A DNA stretch of 64,000 nt from Dirofilaria immitis. Lineage: Eukaryota; Nematoda; Chromadorea; Rhabditida; Onchocercidae. Numbering within the stretch: position 1 is the stretch's first letter; every line of letters begins with the position of its first letter. The notes under the pieces were generated by a model. The model did no database searches. It was not told the DNA's origin and saw nothing but the letters and a program-made list of their open reading frames with translations. Position numbers and translations under genes: made by a program. The stretch covers positions 1,364,001-1,428,000 of the forward strand of contig JAKNDB010000064.1 in assembly GCA_024305405.1 (NCBI GenBank), given 5' to 3'. Shown here in pieces: positions 43,291 through 61,977 of this stretch.

Positions 43291-45585
43291 GAACTTCAGA
43301 AGAAAGTGGAGCAATCTTCGGGATGTCCTAATAATGTTGAAGATGTTGATGAAAATGAGGAAATAGAATCATTTGATTGCATGCGAGAGAAAATATTGAC
43401 GAAATGATGAATTTTCAGGTGTCTTTTTTATGATTCATCATATATTTATTAAATTGCAATAAGATACTTGTCTGTACGATTAAATTCAGGCTGATGATGA
43501 AATTCATTCTGACAATCAAAAGATGTCGATGAACCAGCAGTGGCAATGCAAATTCTAGAAGATAACAAACTGGATGAAAATACTAAACTTATTATCATAA
43601 ATGAGGTTTGTCTAATGTAAAGAAGTATTTGCACACAAAAATTAGTTTTCTACTTTTATATGAAATCAAAATTGTAATTCTTGGGTTTGAATTTAAAATC
43701 TTATGCGAAAAGTTTTAATACATTTTGAATTTTTGCAGAATTAATATCTAGCATATGATTTCGATGAGTTTAGTTACCATTAATTAATTTTTATGGGCTT
43801 GTAATAATTTCTTGATTGATTGAATGGAAAGTTTCTTACTTCAGGAAATTGAAAAAGCAACTATATCAAATACAGCAATGGAAATAGATAAAAACCATGA
43901 ACTTCGTCATATTTGTGACGAGATAAAAGAGAATGCTGGAGAATCTGATGAAAGGATTATCGACATGAATGAAAAACAAGATGCTTTGGTTAATGTGAAT
44001 ATTGACTCGAGTCAGATTTCTTCTGATAAGGTTGTATTGTTTTTAAAACAGTATTGTCTTAAAACTTAAAGTAGATTTCTATTTTTGAAATGGTTTGAAA
44101 ATATCATTTGTGATAGGATTGAAGAGAGTGTTAGCTATACTAAACCAGCAGAAAAGCTATCATCTGAAAACATCATTTTTGCTAGCTATTTTTGCATACA
44201 GATTTATTTTTCATTAATTTCCAGGACAATAACATTGACAGTAATTTCGTTATAAATTTTATTGATAGTTCCGAGGAAGTGGAAGCTGCAGTATCTGAAG
44301 AAAATGAGAGAAACAATATTGCTGATTATAATAACGGTTAGTGAGACAAATTGCGCTGATGTATATGACTAAAATACTTTTTCATACAGTTAGGGCTGTC
44401 CCTGTGATGACTGATTGCAGAAATATATTGAAAAGGCATCAGTTGTCAGTTGCTAAGAAAATCATTGCAGGAAATAATTATTGCAAAGATAGTTATTGCT
44501 AGGATGTTTATTGCGCAGAAAATAATCAAACTTACCACATTTTATTACTTAGACCACATTTTATTACTTAGTTTCTCTTCTGGTTTTCTTATTTTAGTTT
44601 CCTACGGAAACATTTTCTGATGTATCGTTAGTTTAGAAATTCCTTTTTAGTTGCTCTATTAAACTGGCGATTCTTAACATAGTGAGGCGAACGATGTATT
44701 CGTTGATAAATTTGTATTACTTTAATCTGTATTTCTTAATTTTTCAGGTGAATGTGAATCGGTTGCAGGAATTAATTTAAAACAAATGCAGAGTGTTTCA
44801 TCCGATTTGGATCCTACCAATTTCTTTGAAAGCGTGAGTTTTATTAGTAATTTAAATTTCTTCAAGTCATTCTAAATTTTATTAGGTCTAACTTTGCGAA
44901 TTCTTTTAAAACAAAATTTTGCTTATGTCCAAATTTTGCAGTTTACAAATTTTGTTCCCAATTTATCAACAATGAATATGTCATCGAATGCTTACCTCAG
45001 CATGAATACAGAATTTGATGCATCTGCAATTTTTAATTTTTCCTCTGTAATGCAAAGTAAGTTGCTGTCAAATGTTAATTAAAATTAAATTTTTAGCCAG
45101 TGGTATTCGTTTTTTATACTCCAGATAAGTATGGTTCCAGTTCGATATTACAGCGAGTTTGGATTACTTCATTAGATTTCGATTCTTATTTTATCCCCGT
45201 AACATGAAATTTATTGCCCTTCAGAAGCCTAAATTTTTTAGCTAAGAGCCACTTTGGATGATAAAATTTACTATGATAAAATTTACTTATTTGTTCTTCA
45301 AATTAACAAAATTTTGCATCGATTCTATTCCGATAACAAAATATCACAATTACATGTTTCTTTTAAGATCAATCTGGATCTCTCGCCGGTGCTAATGACT
45401 ACATGGCGCTTTTCGGAGCTGTTGAGACAAACACACCGTCTAATGGTAGCGAGGGGTTTGAATTGAATTTCGATAATTTGCCAGATGGAAATGAAGTTAA
45501 GAAAGGGATAAACAGTGCTAACAGTTTTTCGATTTCTAGTTGGGAGGTAATACACATGAATTTTGAAGTTCGACGTAATTTTTAG
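43291..45585 (+). CDS. acidic, probably disordered protein; family not recognised
   Basis: Seven exons are read: 43291-43418, 43490-43605, 43845-44030, 44225-44336, 44748-44833, 44942-45056 and 45368-45585. The product is very acidic and Asn/Ser-rich (for example VEDVDENEEIESFD and IDSSEEVEAAVSEENERNN), with no predicted membrane segment or known domain, so it is likely disordered. Two exons need one extra A (runs at 43390-43393 and 43518-43521) to read through. The first exon given begins at a strong TTTCAG acceptor; the true 5' end is missing and may lie in the preceding gene, so 40866-45585 could be one locus, though the coiled-coil gene has its own stop and poly(A) signal. The last frame ends SISSWEVIHMNFEVRRNF. 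Confidence 0.6.
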
Positions 45586-46845
45586 TAATGTTTAACTTCT
45601 TATTGTATGTTGAAACTTTTCTGAATATATTGGTTTCCTGTGAATACATCATTTACTTTAAGCAAAATATATGTTTCTTTGGAAATATGATAGAATCATT
45701 AGAAGTGAATTTACGAAGTTGAAAGTTAAATATAAAAGAGCATTCATCGATTTTAGTGGAAATTTTTGTAATTTTTGGGTAAAGTTTTAGTATTGTCACG
45801 GATGCAAGATGATAATTGCTGATTTCTGTAACTCACTCATTTTTAATTATTGTTTTTTTTTTGAAAATAAAATTTTTCTTGAAATGCTATAACATTTTTT
45901 ACCGAATCTCAGGATATGACTGATTGCAAAATTTCGATTCCAAATGCAAACATGTAGTATAAGACAGAAATTTTGTTACCACTCTATACCTTCCATTAGA
46001 AAACTTGGAAATTCAAACATAAAGTTATGCTGTATATGTCAAGACTTATAAGCAAATCAAATTATAGCAAGTAGCTGCAAATTCTTAGTATTTGAAATCG
46101 TGAAACTTTGAAATCTAAATCCAATACATAGATTATCATCATTGAAAATTGAAAGTAATAGAGATGAAATAAAACAAATTTCAGGAAATGAAATAATAAA
46201 AATTAGAGCAATTATATATGTTCGTTCCTTCTTGACTCCCTTGTAGTTCCAACATAAAACAATATATTAGAGCTTAATTGAGTACATATTTTTTCAAGTA
46301 TTATAATCTTGTGTATGTAATTATATCAAAATCTCAGATAATTGATAACATTTAGATATGATTTCGTAAGCAGTGCATTAATGCTGTATCAAGTTAAATC
46401 CTTTAAAAAGTTAAAAAGGAAGTTCAATAAAAGCATTTAAATATTTATTCATGACAAAACAGTATGTTCCTAAACTGATTGATGAATTAACAGATTTAGA
46501 AAATAGAGAAGTTTTTTATTCATACTTGGCACAACTTGATAAAGCTTAGAAAAATCTTCTACTAATTGATAATTCAAAAATATTAAGTTTGATTAACTAC
46601 TTAGATATTTGATTAATATTGTTAATTTTGATTATGCAGTTGTTACACTTTTTTTTATATAAATACAATGAAAGTCATTTCCCTTATTATTTATTCAGTA
46701 TATCAAATAATCCAATGAACATTCGATTCTTATTAATTTAAAATTTCACATATATATTACTCAATTTTTATTTAAAATTTTACATATATACTCAAATTTG
46801 CCTATTCCAATAATCAAACTCTCGACTTAGAACTGAAGTTTATTG
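45586..46845. other. intergenic, nothing recognised
   Basis: Non-repetitive AT-rich sequence downstream of the acidic-protein gene. A local duplication of AAATTT(C/T)ACATATATA occurs at about 46740-46795. No exon is supported. Confidence 0.5.
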
Positions 46846-47160
46846 CTATGAAAACAAACGTGTAAATTGTATTACCATAAGATCCAGAATCATTTGCCAT
46901 CTTATTTCACGAATTTTCTTAATGAAGGAACGATATTTTATATGATGGGTAAATATAATACTTTTATTCTCAGTATTATCCAACCGATACCATGTTTCAA
47001 AAATTTTGAAAATTGAAGGCATAATGAATTTGAGATTTAAATCATGATAATCGTCTCCAATAGACAATCGTGATTGAATTCTAACTATGCAGCATAGAAT
47101 TTTGGCGAATGCTTTCGTGAATGAGAAAATGCATCCTCTGATTTATCGAGAACTTCTGAT
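46846..47160 (-). CDS. possible exon of an unrecognised gene
   Basis: An open frame of about 105 codons ends with a stop at 46846 and is open upstream to about 47160. It reads with balanced composition (for example FIMPSIFKIFETWYRLDN and SFIKKIREIRWQMILDL), unlike the Ile/Asn/Lys frames elsewhere. It has no ATG before residue 50 and no partner exon that I can identify. It could be the last exon of a minus-strand gene, a gene remnant or chance. Confidence 0.25.
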
Positions 47161-48179
47161 ATCAAATTCTAAAATCTTGATATGAAATTTTTAAAGTCAT
47201 CATTCAAATTTAATAATCGTTTGTCTTCGTTCAAAATGCATAAACTAAAGTGAACCATATTTAATATTTATATGTACAACAAAAGACTAAAGGAAATTAC
47301 GGAATAAATCGTTGGCTACATCGAACTTGGCACACTATACTTTATGGAATCATTTCAGCAACACTCATGTGAAATTTCGATTTTTGACTATGATGAAGCA
47401 AAATCTGCCTTCGCTGATCAAAAAAATTTTAAGAAAAAAACTTCGAAATGCATAACTTTTCAATTGTAAAATTAAAGTATTGCATATATAAGCAATTTCC
47501 AAAAAGAATATATTAGGAATGGCATATATTAGAATTTTTACTAAATTTGCGTATAATTTGCACATTGCCTATAAGAAAATTCTAGGCAATATTCAGAATA
47601 ATTCAATACTAAAAATTACTTTCTTTGCATATATGCAAAATCAATTCAATTTCGCCAGGAATAATATGAATTTTAAGAATCAACGAAAATTCATTTTTTT
47701 AAAATTTCTTAGATTCCACATAAGCGTTTGAATACTCAGAATACGATATTATAAATGATTCCGTGATATGAGAGAAAATATATAAAAACATACATAAAAA
47801 GCAATACGATTTCAAACAAAAAAACATGTGATTGAAATATAAACATATACTTATCACCCATAAAATCAAGTCATATATCTTTTAAAAATTGTTAGATAAT
47901 AAAGTAAAAAATTGTGTATTTCTAATGCTACCAAATTGTTGAGAAAAAATTATGTACAACTTATTTGTTAAAAACGAAATCCTTTTTCTACTTGTAAACG
48001 ATCATGCGAGCAGCGAATTTTCAGTACAATGAAACGTATAAGACATTACTAAAATGTATAACAGTGTATAACTCTTCCAAGTAAATTTTTTCATACTATA
48101 TTAAATGTATAAATAATAAGCGACAAGAATGGATGATGTAAAATTGTGAACACCTAAAAAGACTAAATGGCAATCTCAG
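47161..48179. other. intergenic, nothing recognised
   Basis: Non-repetitive AT-rich sequence. The overlapping frames at 47365-47731 on both strands have no domain and are shadows of each other's composition. Confidence 0.5.
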
Positions 48180-49150
48180 TTAGTTGAATTTTTGAATAAA
48201 ATCAGCATCAACAACAACGGCTTTAATTTTTGCACGCTCATCATTCCAATCGGAGCTACAAATAATTAGAAGAATTAAAACATTTTAAAATTCTTAGAAA
48301 TGCAGATTTCTAATCATGCATGAACAATCTTTTGCATTTTTGATAATACTTTATAAAAATAAATATTCAAATTTCCAATAAAAACAATTTTCAATAATAA
48401 AAAATTTCAAAAAAATCCGACTTCAATAAAAAATTTAAAATATAAAACTATTACTAACTTTGCATCAGATGTATTTTTCCTTCGTTTTTTTGGTGGACCT
48501 TCTTTCAATACACTGATTTCGCCATCGAAAATACGAGATGTACTGTCACTTAGTAATTTTATTCCAGTTTCCTTCCAACATTCAGAATTAGAAATGCAAA
48601 CAAGTTCAGGTTGGAAGACTATTTTTAAACGGCTAAAAGGAATATTAATATTTCAAAGATTTAAGAACAATAAGAGAATAAAAGATTTAAAAATTTAAAA
48701 AATATAAAAAATTGAAAAAAAATTTTTTTCAAATTTCCTTACCGACAAATAAAGAAACTAAATATATTATAAAATAAGAGAGTGTAAAAAGTATTACGAT
48801 ATGTTGCGAATAATTACTGCCGATTCAGAATGATAGTGAATCCAAGAAATACCTCTCAATCATTTCATCCAAAACGCGTCGGATCACTTCTACATCATCG
48901 CTATCAGAAATACTCTTCTCGTCATTCGCATTGATCGGTTCTTCCAATTCCATTAATATTGTTTGCAAGGACGCTTCAATGATATTTTTATCATCAATAT
49001 TTTTTTATCCCTCCTCAGATCAAATAATAAAGAAAAGAAAGAAAAAAGATACGAATCATTTTAGCAAAATAATTTAAATTCCAACGAGGTATATCTAATT
49101 TTACCATTCGAAAACATTCCAATTATTAATTTATATTTTGCAATATTCAT
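48180..49150 (-). CDS. small hypothetical protein with a basic nuclear-localisation-like motif
   Basis: Four exons are proposed on the minus strand: 49105-49150, about 48853-49013, 48459-48632 and 48180-48255. The joins from the second exon on are in phase. The second exon encodes an acidic segment (LMELEEPINANDEKSISDSD then VEVIRRVLDEMIE). The third carries VFQPELVCISNSECWKETG and ends in KEGPPKKRRKNTSDA, where PPKKRRK resembles a classical nuclear localisation signal. The protein ends VVVDADFIQKFN. The first-to-second exon join needs a base in the seven-base A-run (T-run on the plus strand at 49000-49006). I do not recognise the family. It lies about 1 kb downstream of the HECT ligase on the same strand, so the two could share a transcript. 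Confidence 0.6.
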
Positions 49151-50126
49151 CTTTTCCTGTTCTATTTAAATCAATATCTGAAAATACAGATAAAGTTTAG
49201 TGAGAGCAACAATTCATAAATATTTCATAAAAGGAAATAACATGTATTAAGCATTTATTACGTTGTACAAAATACAGCACATTCGATAAACTATATAAAT
49301 CTTCACTTGAAATAAATTCAAATCTTTACATAGTCATATCACATGCAGTTTTAAATGAAAGAAGAAAGCAATGTTGAGGAACTACAGTATAATAAAGGAA
49401 TATGAAGATCTATTACATAATATGATGCATATGATATGAAACACAAACAATACACAATAACCAATGTTATCAGATAATCATATAGGTAAGCTCCGATTCT
49501 TTTTTAATTCTAATGAATTATATATGAAATACTTAAGTAATACATGTATTAAGCATCTATAATAATATGCTTACGATAAAAGGACACTAAAAAGACAAGA
49601 GTAATCAATAAAAAATATTTACAAATAGCAAACTGGAATGTAGTAGGAAAATATAAAATTAATTCTAAATGTTCAAACAAAAAAATATCTATCGAGTTGT
49701 TCACATTTTCATATCATAATGCAATGATAAAGAAGAAATTTGAACCTTTTAGCTAATATTTCGAAACTTGGTATATTACTATACAGATTCTGGCATTCCA
49801 AAAAATCATGTATTAAAATAACACGACTTTTATATCACATAAATTTAATGGAGATAAACTTCAACAAAGTAAATTAAACTTGACGACAAAATTTTTATGA
49901 AATTAATAACGCAATCTCACTTTCCTTAAAACGAAATAACAGACAACGACTGTTATACTATTTTTCATCCTAACAAAAATAAGCAATATGTTGCCGATTA
50001 ATTCTGCCCCAAATTATTACTAAATATGAATCCGCAAGGAATCATACAACAAGAAAAAATTGAGAAAACTAAAAACAGTTCTCAAAAATGCTAAAAGTTA
50101 GAAAGTAAAACGAAAATATCCAAATT
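49151..50126. other. intergenic, nothing recognised
   Basis: AT-rich non-repetitive sequence between two minus-strand genes. It probably includes the 3' untranslated region of the HECT ligase at its right side. No exon or RNA gene is seen. Confidence 0.5.
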
Positions 50127-57150
<7,024 letters not shown>

Positions 57151-58506
57151 GCAAAGATCATTTTAATCCTATAATTCAATTTATCAGAAATCTCAACTGT
57201 TTTATTCATTTCTTCTACTATACCTGAAATATTCTGGAACAGGATATTCTGTTTAGTCTAATTTACATTTAAGAAACTACCATTAGTTCCGTTCCCCCTA
57301 CAGATTCTGGATTCAATGATTAAAAAGTTCCCATCATACAAAACTATAACATTTCTGCTCAAGCTGAACAGAGAAATTCAAAACTCAAATCAGTATTCTT
57401 CAATCGGCGTGTTTTAACTTTTAAAATGTATGAAATATGTGATAACTGCCATGCTAATAATGAAAAAGTATTCAGACAGTAATTCAGAAAGAAAATTTAT
57501 TTAAAAATTAAACGAAAATTTAAAAGACAAAATTATATGCTTCATACAGTACATGTGTAATATTTACATAAAGAAATGAAATTAGCAGTATAAATAAATG
57601 CTGAAAAGACATGATGATGACTAGATGCTAACTGACTGAAAGCAGAAAAAGACTTAAAGCTTATCAACAACAAATAATAACAATAATGGCAATAAAAAAG
57701 AAGGCAGCACATTTAAAATTCAAATCGAAAATCTAAAAAAGGCAAGAAATCAAATGGATGAGGAAGAAAATAGAGAAATTTTTCATTATTCACAAATTTA
57801 TTTTTTTTTTGAAAAACAACAGATTTAGAAGAATGAATTAAAGCGCAATAAAGAAATAATGTTTTTAAATTTGCTCTATAATTTTCAATGCACATAGAAA
57901 AAAATATTATTTTTAAAATATATGCAAAGCTATTGTCGCACTATTCTAAACTACATCAAACACTCCAAACAATATCAAGTGATCGCAAAAGTACAAAAAG
58001 CTGCAATAACTTTTATCAATTTAATGAGGAAATATCAATCTTATTTATTGGAAACTAAATAAAAAGTAGTACTTAAAAATTCATAAATATAAATGTATTT
58101 GGTCAAAAATTTATTTAAAAAATTGATAAATATTCTCTCTTGAATCGACAAATATTTTAATCAGTATTGATTAAAGCTACGAGTTAAAATGTATTGCACA
58201 AAAAAATATATTTTCATTTATCCTAGGAATTGATAGCTACAATTAGTCGTTGAATTAAAAAAGAGCATCTTTTGCAAAGAACTGATGCAAAAATGTCCGG
58301 TAGTCATTCTGAAGATGCTGAGCAGAAAATTTTTAGATGTAATAAATATGCCTTTAAATAGCTTCTACAGATTTTAATTATTTCCTTTAACCAAATGCTA
58401 TTCACATATAAATTGTGTCGAGAAAATTACAATTCAACATTTTTTCCATAAAAATAGTCAAAGGACTTGGTTCTGTTGGTTAAAAAGCGTGAATATGGCA
58501 AGAAAT
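57151..58506. other. intergenic, with a short upstream ORF at its left edge
   Basis: On the minus strand an ATG at 57159-57161 opens a four-codon frame whose TGA overlaps the ATG assigned to the HECT ligase. One extra T in the TTT between them would instead fuse both. The rest is AT-rich with no exon. Confidence 0.5.
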
Positions 58507-59507
58507 TTAAACGGTAGTAGTAGCATGTTTTGAAACTTTGTGTACAAGAGGTACGGATTCAGTAGTATCATCTTCGTGTTCCCGACGATTACCTCCTTTT
58601 GATGAATCGGCTGTTTCACTGTATTCATTACGATTGGCTGTGCTTTCTCGTCTGAAAATAGGAAATAATTTCTCAAAGCAGACAGTGTAAATAATGATGA
58701 ATGCAAAACTCTTATAAATCTATGCATATTAGCTTAAACCTAAATCAATGGCATCCGGCGCTTGCTAAATATGTTGCAAAAGATTTAATTTTCTCAGAGA
58801 CTGATAAGACATTGATTTTTAGTAATTTTAACAGCTGCATGACATGGTAAATCTGCGTATATTTGAAGAAAATTTGAAATAAATAGATCAGATAAAAAAA
58901 TACTTTTGAATATAATAATTTCAATGGATTACCTGACGAATGATCAGTAGATAAATTCGATTTTCGCATTTTCCTCCTTGCAGCAATTAAATCAATCTGT
59001 CGTTTCGTACGCGGTATTCGAATTCGCATAAAGCAACACACGATCACTACTGAAATTCAAGATAATATAGTGTAAGAAATCTACAATATGGATCAAATAT
59101 ATTTAGCAAATAAATTTAGAAATATTTCATTTGAAATCTAAATTGTTTCGGTATCACATATCCGTATTGTATTGTAGATATCAGAGCCTATATCATACAT
59201 ATCTTTCAATATAATATTTTACAAAAATATATTAACATAATAAGCCAACTATCTAAGACAAAACTATCTCCTATTTCGAATAATTCAATTTCAGCTAACA
59301 TTTGGCTAAATGCAAAAATATAGTTTCGATATGACTAATGATGGAAATGAAAAAATTATACGTAGGCAAACAAAAACATAACATACCCATAATTAACAAT
59401 ATTCCGGATACCAAAGCTATAAGCATCCAAAGTCGTAAACCTGGTGCAACATAACGATCCAACGCAGCCATACTTCCTTCATGATTATTATCCTCATTAA
59501 TTGCCAT
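58507..59507 (-). CDS. tmie-1: TMIE-family membrane protein (mechanotransduction channel subunit)
   Basis: TMIE is an auxiliary subunit of the TMC mechanosensory channel complex. Three exons: 59387-59507, 58933-59049 and 58507-58651. The start is the first ATG in the frame, giving MAINEDNNHEGSMAALDRY. The signature VAPGLRLWMLIALVSGILL leads into one transmembrane helix that spans the exon 1-2 junction. It is followed by VCCFMRIRIPRTKRQIDLIA, where the basic IPRTK(R/K)(Q/E)I segment after the membrane is the family hallmark. The last exon has two frames: as spliced it gives a hydrophobic tail ending at 58458; with one more A at 58644-58646 it gives a charged tail (ETADSSKGGNRREHEDD) ending TTTV at 58507. 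The charged form suits the family better. It lies upstream of the UBE3B gene on the same strand, as I recall for C. elegans. Confidence 0.88.
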
Positions 59508-60478
59508 TCTTTCACAGCAACGAATTAAATAAAATTCAAAAGTAGAAATAAGCAAATAAATTATATTTTATCTGAAGCCAATACATTTATAACTATTTAG
59601 AAAACAAAAATGATAATAATTTCAGTAGCTGAAAATCAAACAATGTAGCACAAATATGATAAGTGATCCAATCAAATTTATCTCAATAATCGATAAACAT
59701 GTTGAGAACAACACATGACCTGCTGCAAATGAAATTCTAAACATATTTACCTTTGCTGAATTAAATAACTAACTTCTCTCGAATTTATTCATTTCAAATA
59801 AAAAAAAAAATTCAAAACTTTTACTAAAAATTATTAACTGAAAGATTGAATCTACCAAAATTAATTTAGCTGAAACTTTACAAAAATTAGGTGAAATTAA
59901 TTACTCAATTTCAAATTTGAGTTCAATAAAACATTCCTTGACCGCTCTTATCTGGTATTCGAAAATATAATTATTTCCTAAGCGCTATCGGATGATTTAT
60001 ATCTTTTCCTGATAGGTCTACTTGGGAGTTTAGCTTATTTATAAACTTTTATGATATTATATTGTATAACTGCTTCTTATCGTTAATGAATAATTAAACT
60101 TCTGCTTAAATCTCGATCTATTAAGCACTTATCGATTGTTGATATTTATTTTTTCTCTCTCTTCTTATTAAAATTCATTCACATTGATCCTAACAGCAAT
60201 TTCTTACGTCAATCCGACAATTTTTATCTACCTAACTAACACGCTCCATCTTCACTCCCTTGATTTCTCGAAATCTTATGCAAAATTCACTGAAGAATTT
60301 AGATTGGGCGGAGACATTTTCATTTAAAGCGTGAAAATCTGATGCGTTAATAAATGAATCAGTGATATTATTTGAAGCTGAAGCGATACAGAAGGTTGCG
60401 GCTTTCCTGCTGATTTTCAGTAATTATTTTATCTCTTGTCTTGACATTTGACCTTTAGCTACGATATTTTTTGCTAAA
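59508..60478. promoter_or_regulatory. divergent intergenic region, probable shared promoter
   Basis: About 970 bases separate the minus-strand TMIE start from the plus-strand SmE start, so promoters for both must lie here or nearby. No core motif is identifiable. A GATTTTCAG acceptor-like site ends at about 60420, 58 bases before the SmE ATG, and is a candidate spliced-leader acceptor. Confidence 0.45.
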
Positions 60479-61284
60479 ATGGCAGCCTGAGGTGGTAAAG
60501 TTCAAAAGGTGATGGTTCAACCCATTAATTTGATTTTCCGATATTTGCAAAATCGGTCACGCATACAGATATGGCTCTATGAGGATATCACTCATAGGAT
60601 TGAGGATATATCATTGGTAATTTATTTACTTATTTTTTTAAAGAGTATTTAAATTCTTCAAACTACTGCTTTTTTCTTCTCTTTTCAGTATGTTCAAGAG
60701 ATTGGCATTGTTTAAAGCTAATTTCCCTCCTGAATATGTATTAATAGGATGAAATTAAATATTATTTTTCTTCAAACATAATGAAAATCTGAGACTTTCA
60801 GTTGCTGGTAATTACTGTGCTAATAGTTTAAATCGTAATAGTTTTATAATGGTTTTAAATACCACACTGTAAAATCTATACATACATTATATAAAATAAC
60901 CTATGTTGTATGTATGATTAAATGAATCAAACAAGAGTTCATTTCATATAACATCTATTCTGTCTCGTGCAAAGTTTAACAAACCTATAGAGATCTGATT
61001 ATATTATAGATATATTTAACTACCGATCGAGCGACAATTATATATCGATGTTAATATTTTATTTTTTGAGAAATAGATTTGAGACTTCAAAGTTCCATCT
61101 TTTAAAAACGAGAGAGATATGTATTCCTCATTTATAATATTGTTTTTATTCAGGCTTTGATGAGTATATGAACGTTGTGCTTGATGAAGCTGAAGAAGTA
61201 AATATGAAGACGAAAAATCGCAATAAACTTGGTCGAATCATGTTGAAAGGTGATAATATTACACTGATTCAAAGCATCGGTTGA
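60479..61284 (+). CDS. snr-6: spliceosomal Sm protein E (SNRPE)
   Basis: Core Sm-ring protein of U1, U2, U4 and U5 snRNPs. Two exons: 60479-60616 and 61154-61284. The product contains [20 protein letters not shown], the Sm1 portion [15 protein letters not shown], then [20 protein letters not shown] and the Sm2 motif [13 protein letters not shown], a near-complete match to the family in a protein of normal size (about 90 residues). Two oddities. The codon after ATG GCA GCC is TGA (60488-60490), so translation from the expected start would stop after three residues unless this is an error or the next ATG (60512) is used. At the exon 1 end, GAGGATATATCATTG lacks one G (run 60604-60605), which changes the expected EGYIIG to EDISL and breaks the phase to exon 2. 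Confidence 0.93.
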
Positions 61285-61977
61285 ATGGTCTCATTGTTGC
61301 TATTTGTAATTTAAAGTTTTTATTCTGTTTTATTTTTTTTTGTTTATTTTATTATTTGTTTGCTTAACTGTTTGTATGTGTTTTGAATTTATAAAATAAC
61401 TTTATTATGGATTTTCGGAATATTACATTGTTACTAAAGAAATGTGTGTTTTTTATATATTCGAAAACAGAAAATAATAAAATGGATTTGTTCAGATTTC
61501 TTTTTCTTTCGAAATTTGACATTTTTCTAGCTTCTTCCAGATAGAATTGTTTCTACGTTTGAATACTCCTATCAGAATTGTTATGATGCAAATTGAAATG
61601 TGCTGATTTCGATAAAATTTGATACAGTATGAATTGAAAAGCCTTATTTCGCTACTCAATTATCGATAGCTGAAACATATGCCTATTCTTACACAAAATT
61701 TCACTAAAGAGCTATATAGTAAAAAATTTATAGGATTTTCATAGATTCATATCAGGCTATATGAAGCATTATATTTGTGGCTTAGTGTATGTTTAAATCA
61801 CAAAATATTTTTCCAAAACTTTGCATACATGTTTTCTTTTTTACTGCTCGCGATTGATTAGTTGAATCGTTATATCAGAATTTGACGTTGTATTAAAATT
61901 TCGGAAGATTTCCTCTGGTTTCTAATTATTTGAGTCTGTCTGGTTATTTACTTGTAGTCAGACTGATTCTATTTCAG
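61285..61977. other. intergenic between SmE and PIGK
   Basis: About 690 bases with an AATAAA-type signal at about 61474-61479. No exon is seen. The right end is a TATTTCAG acceptor (61970-61977) lying directly against the PIGK ATG. Confidence 0.55.
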
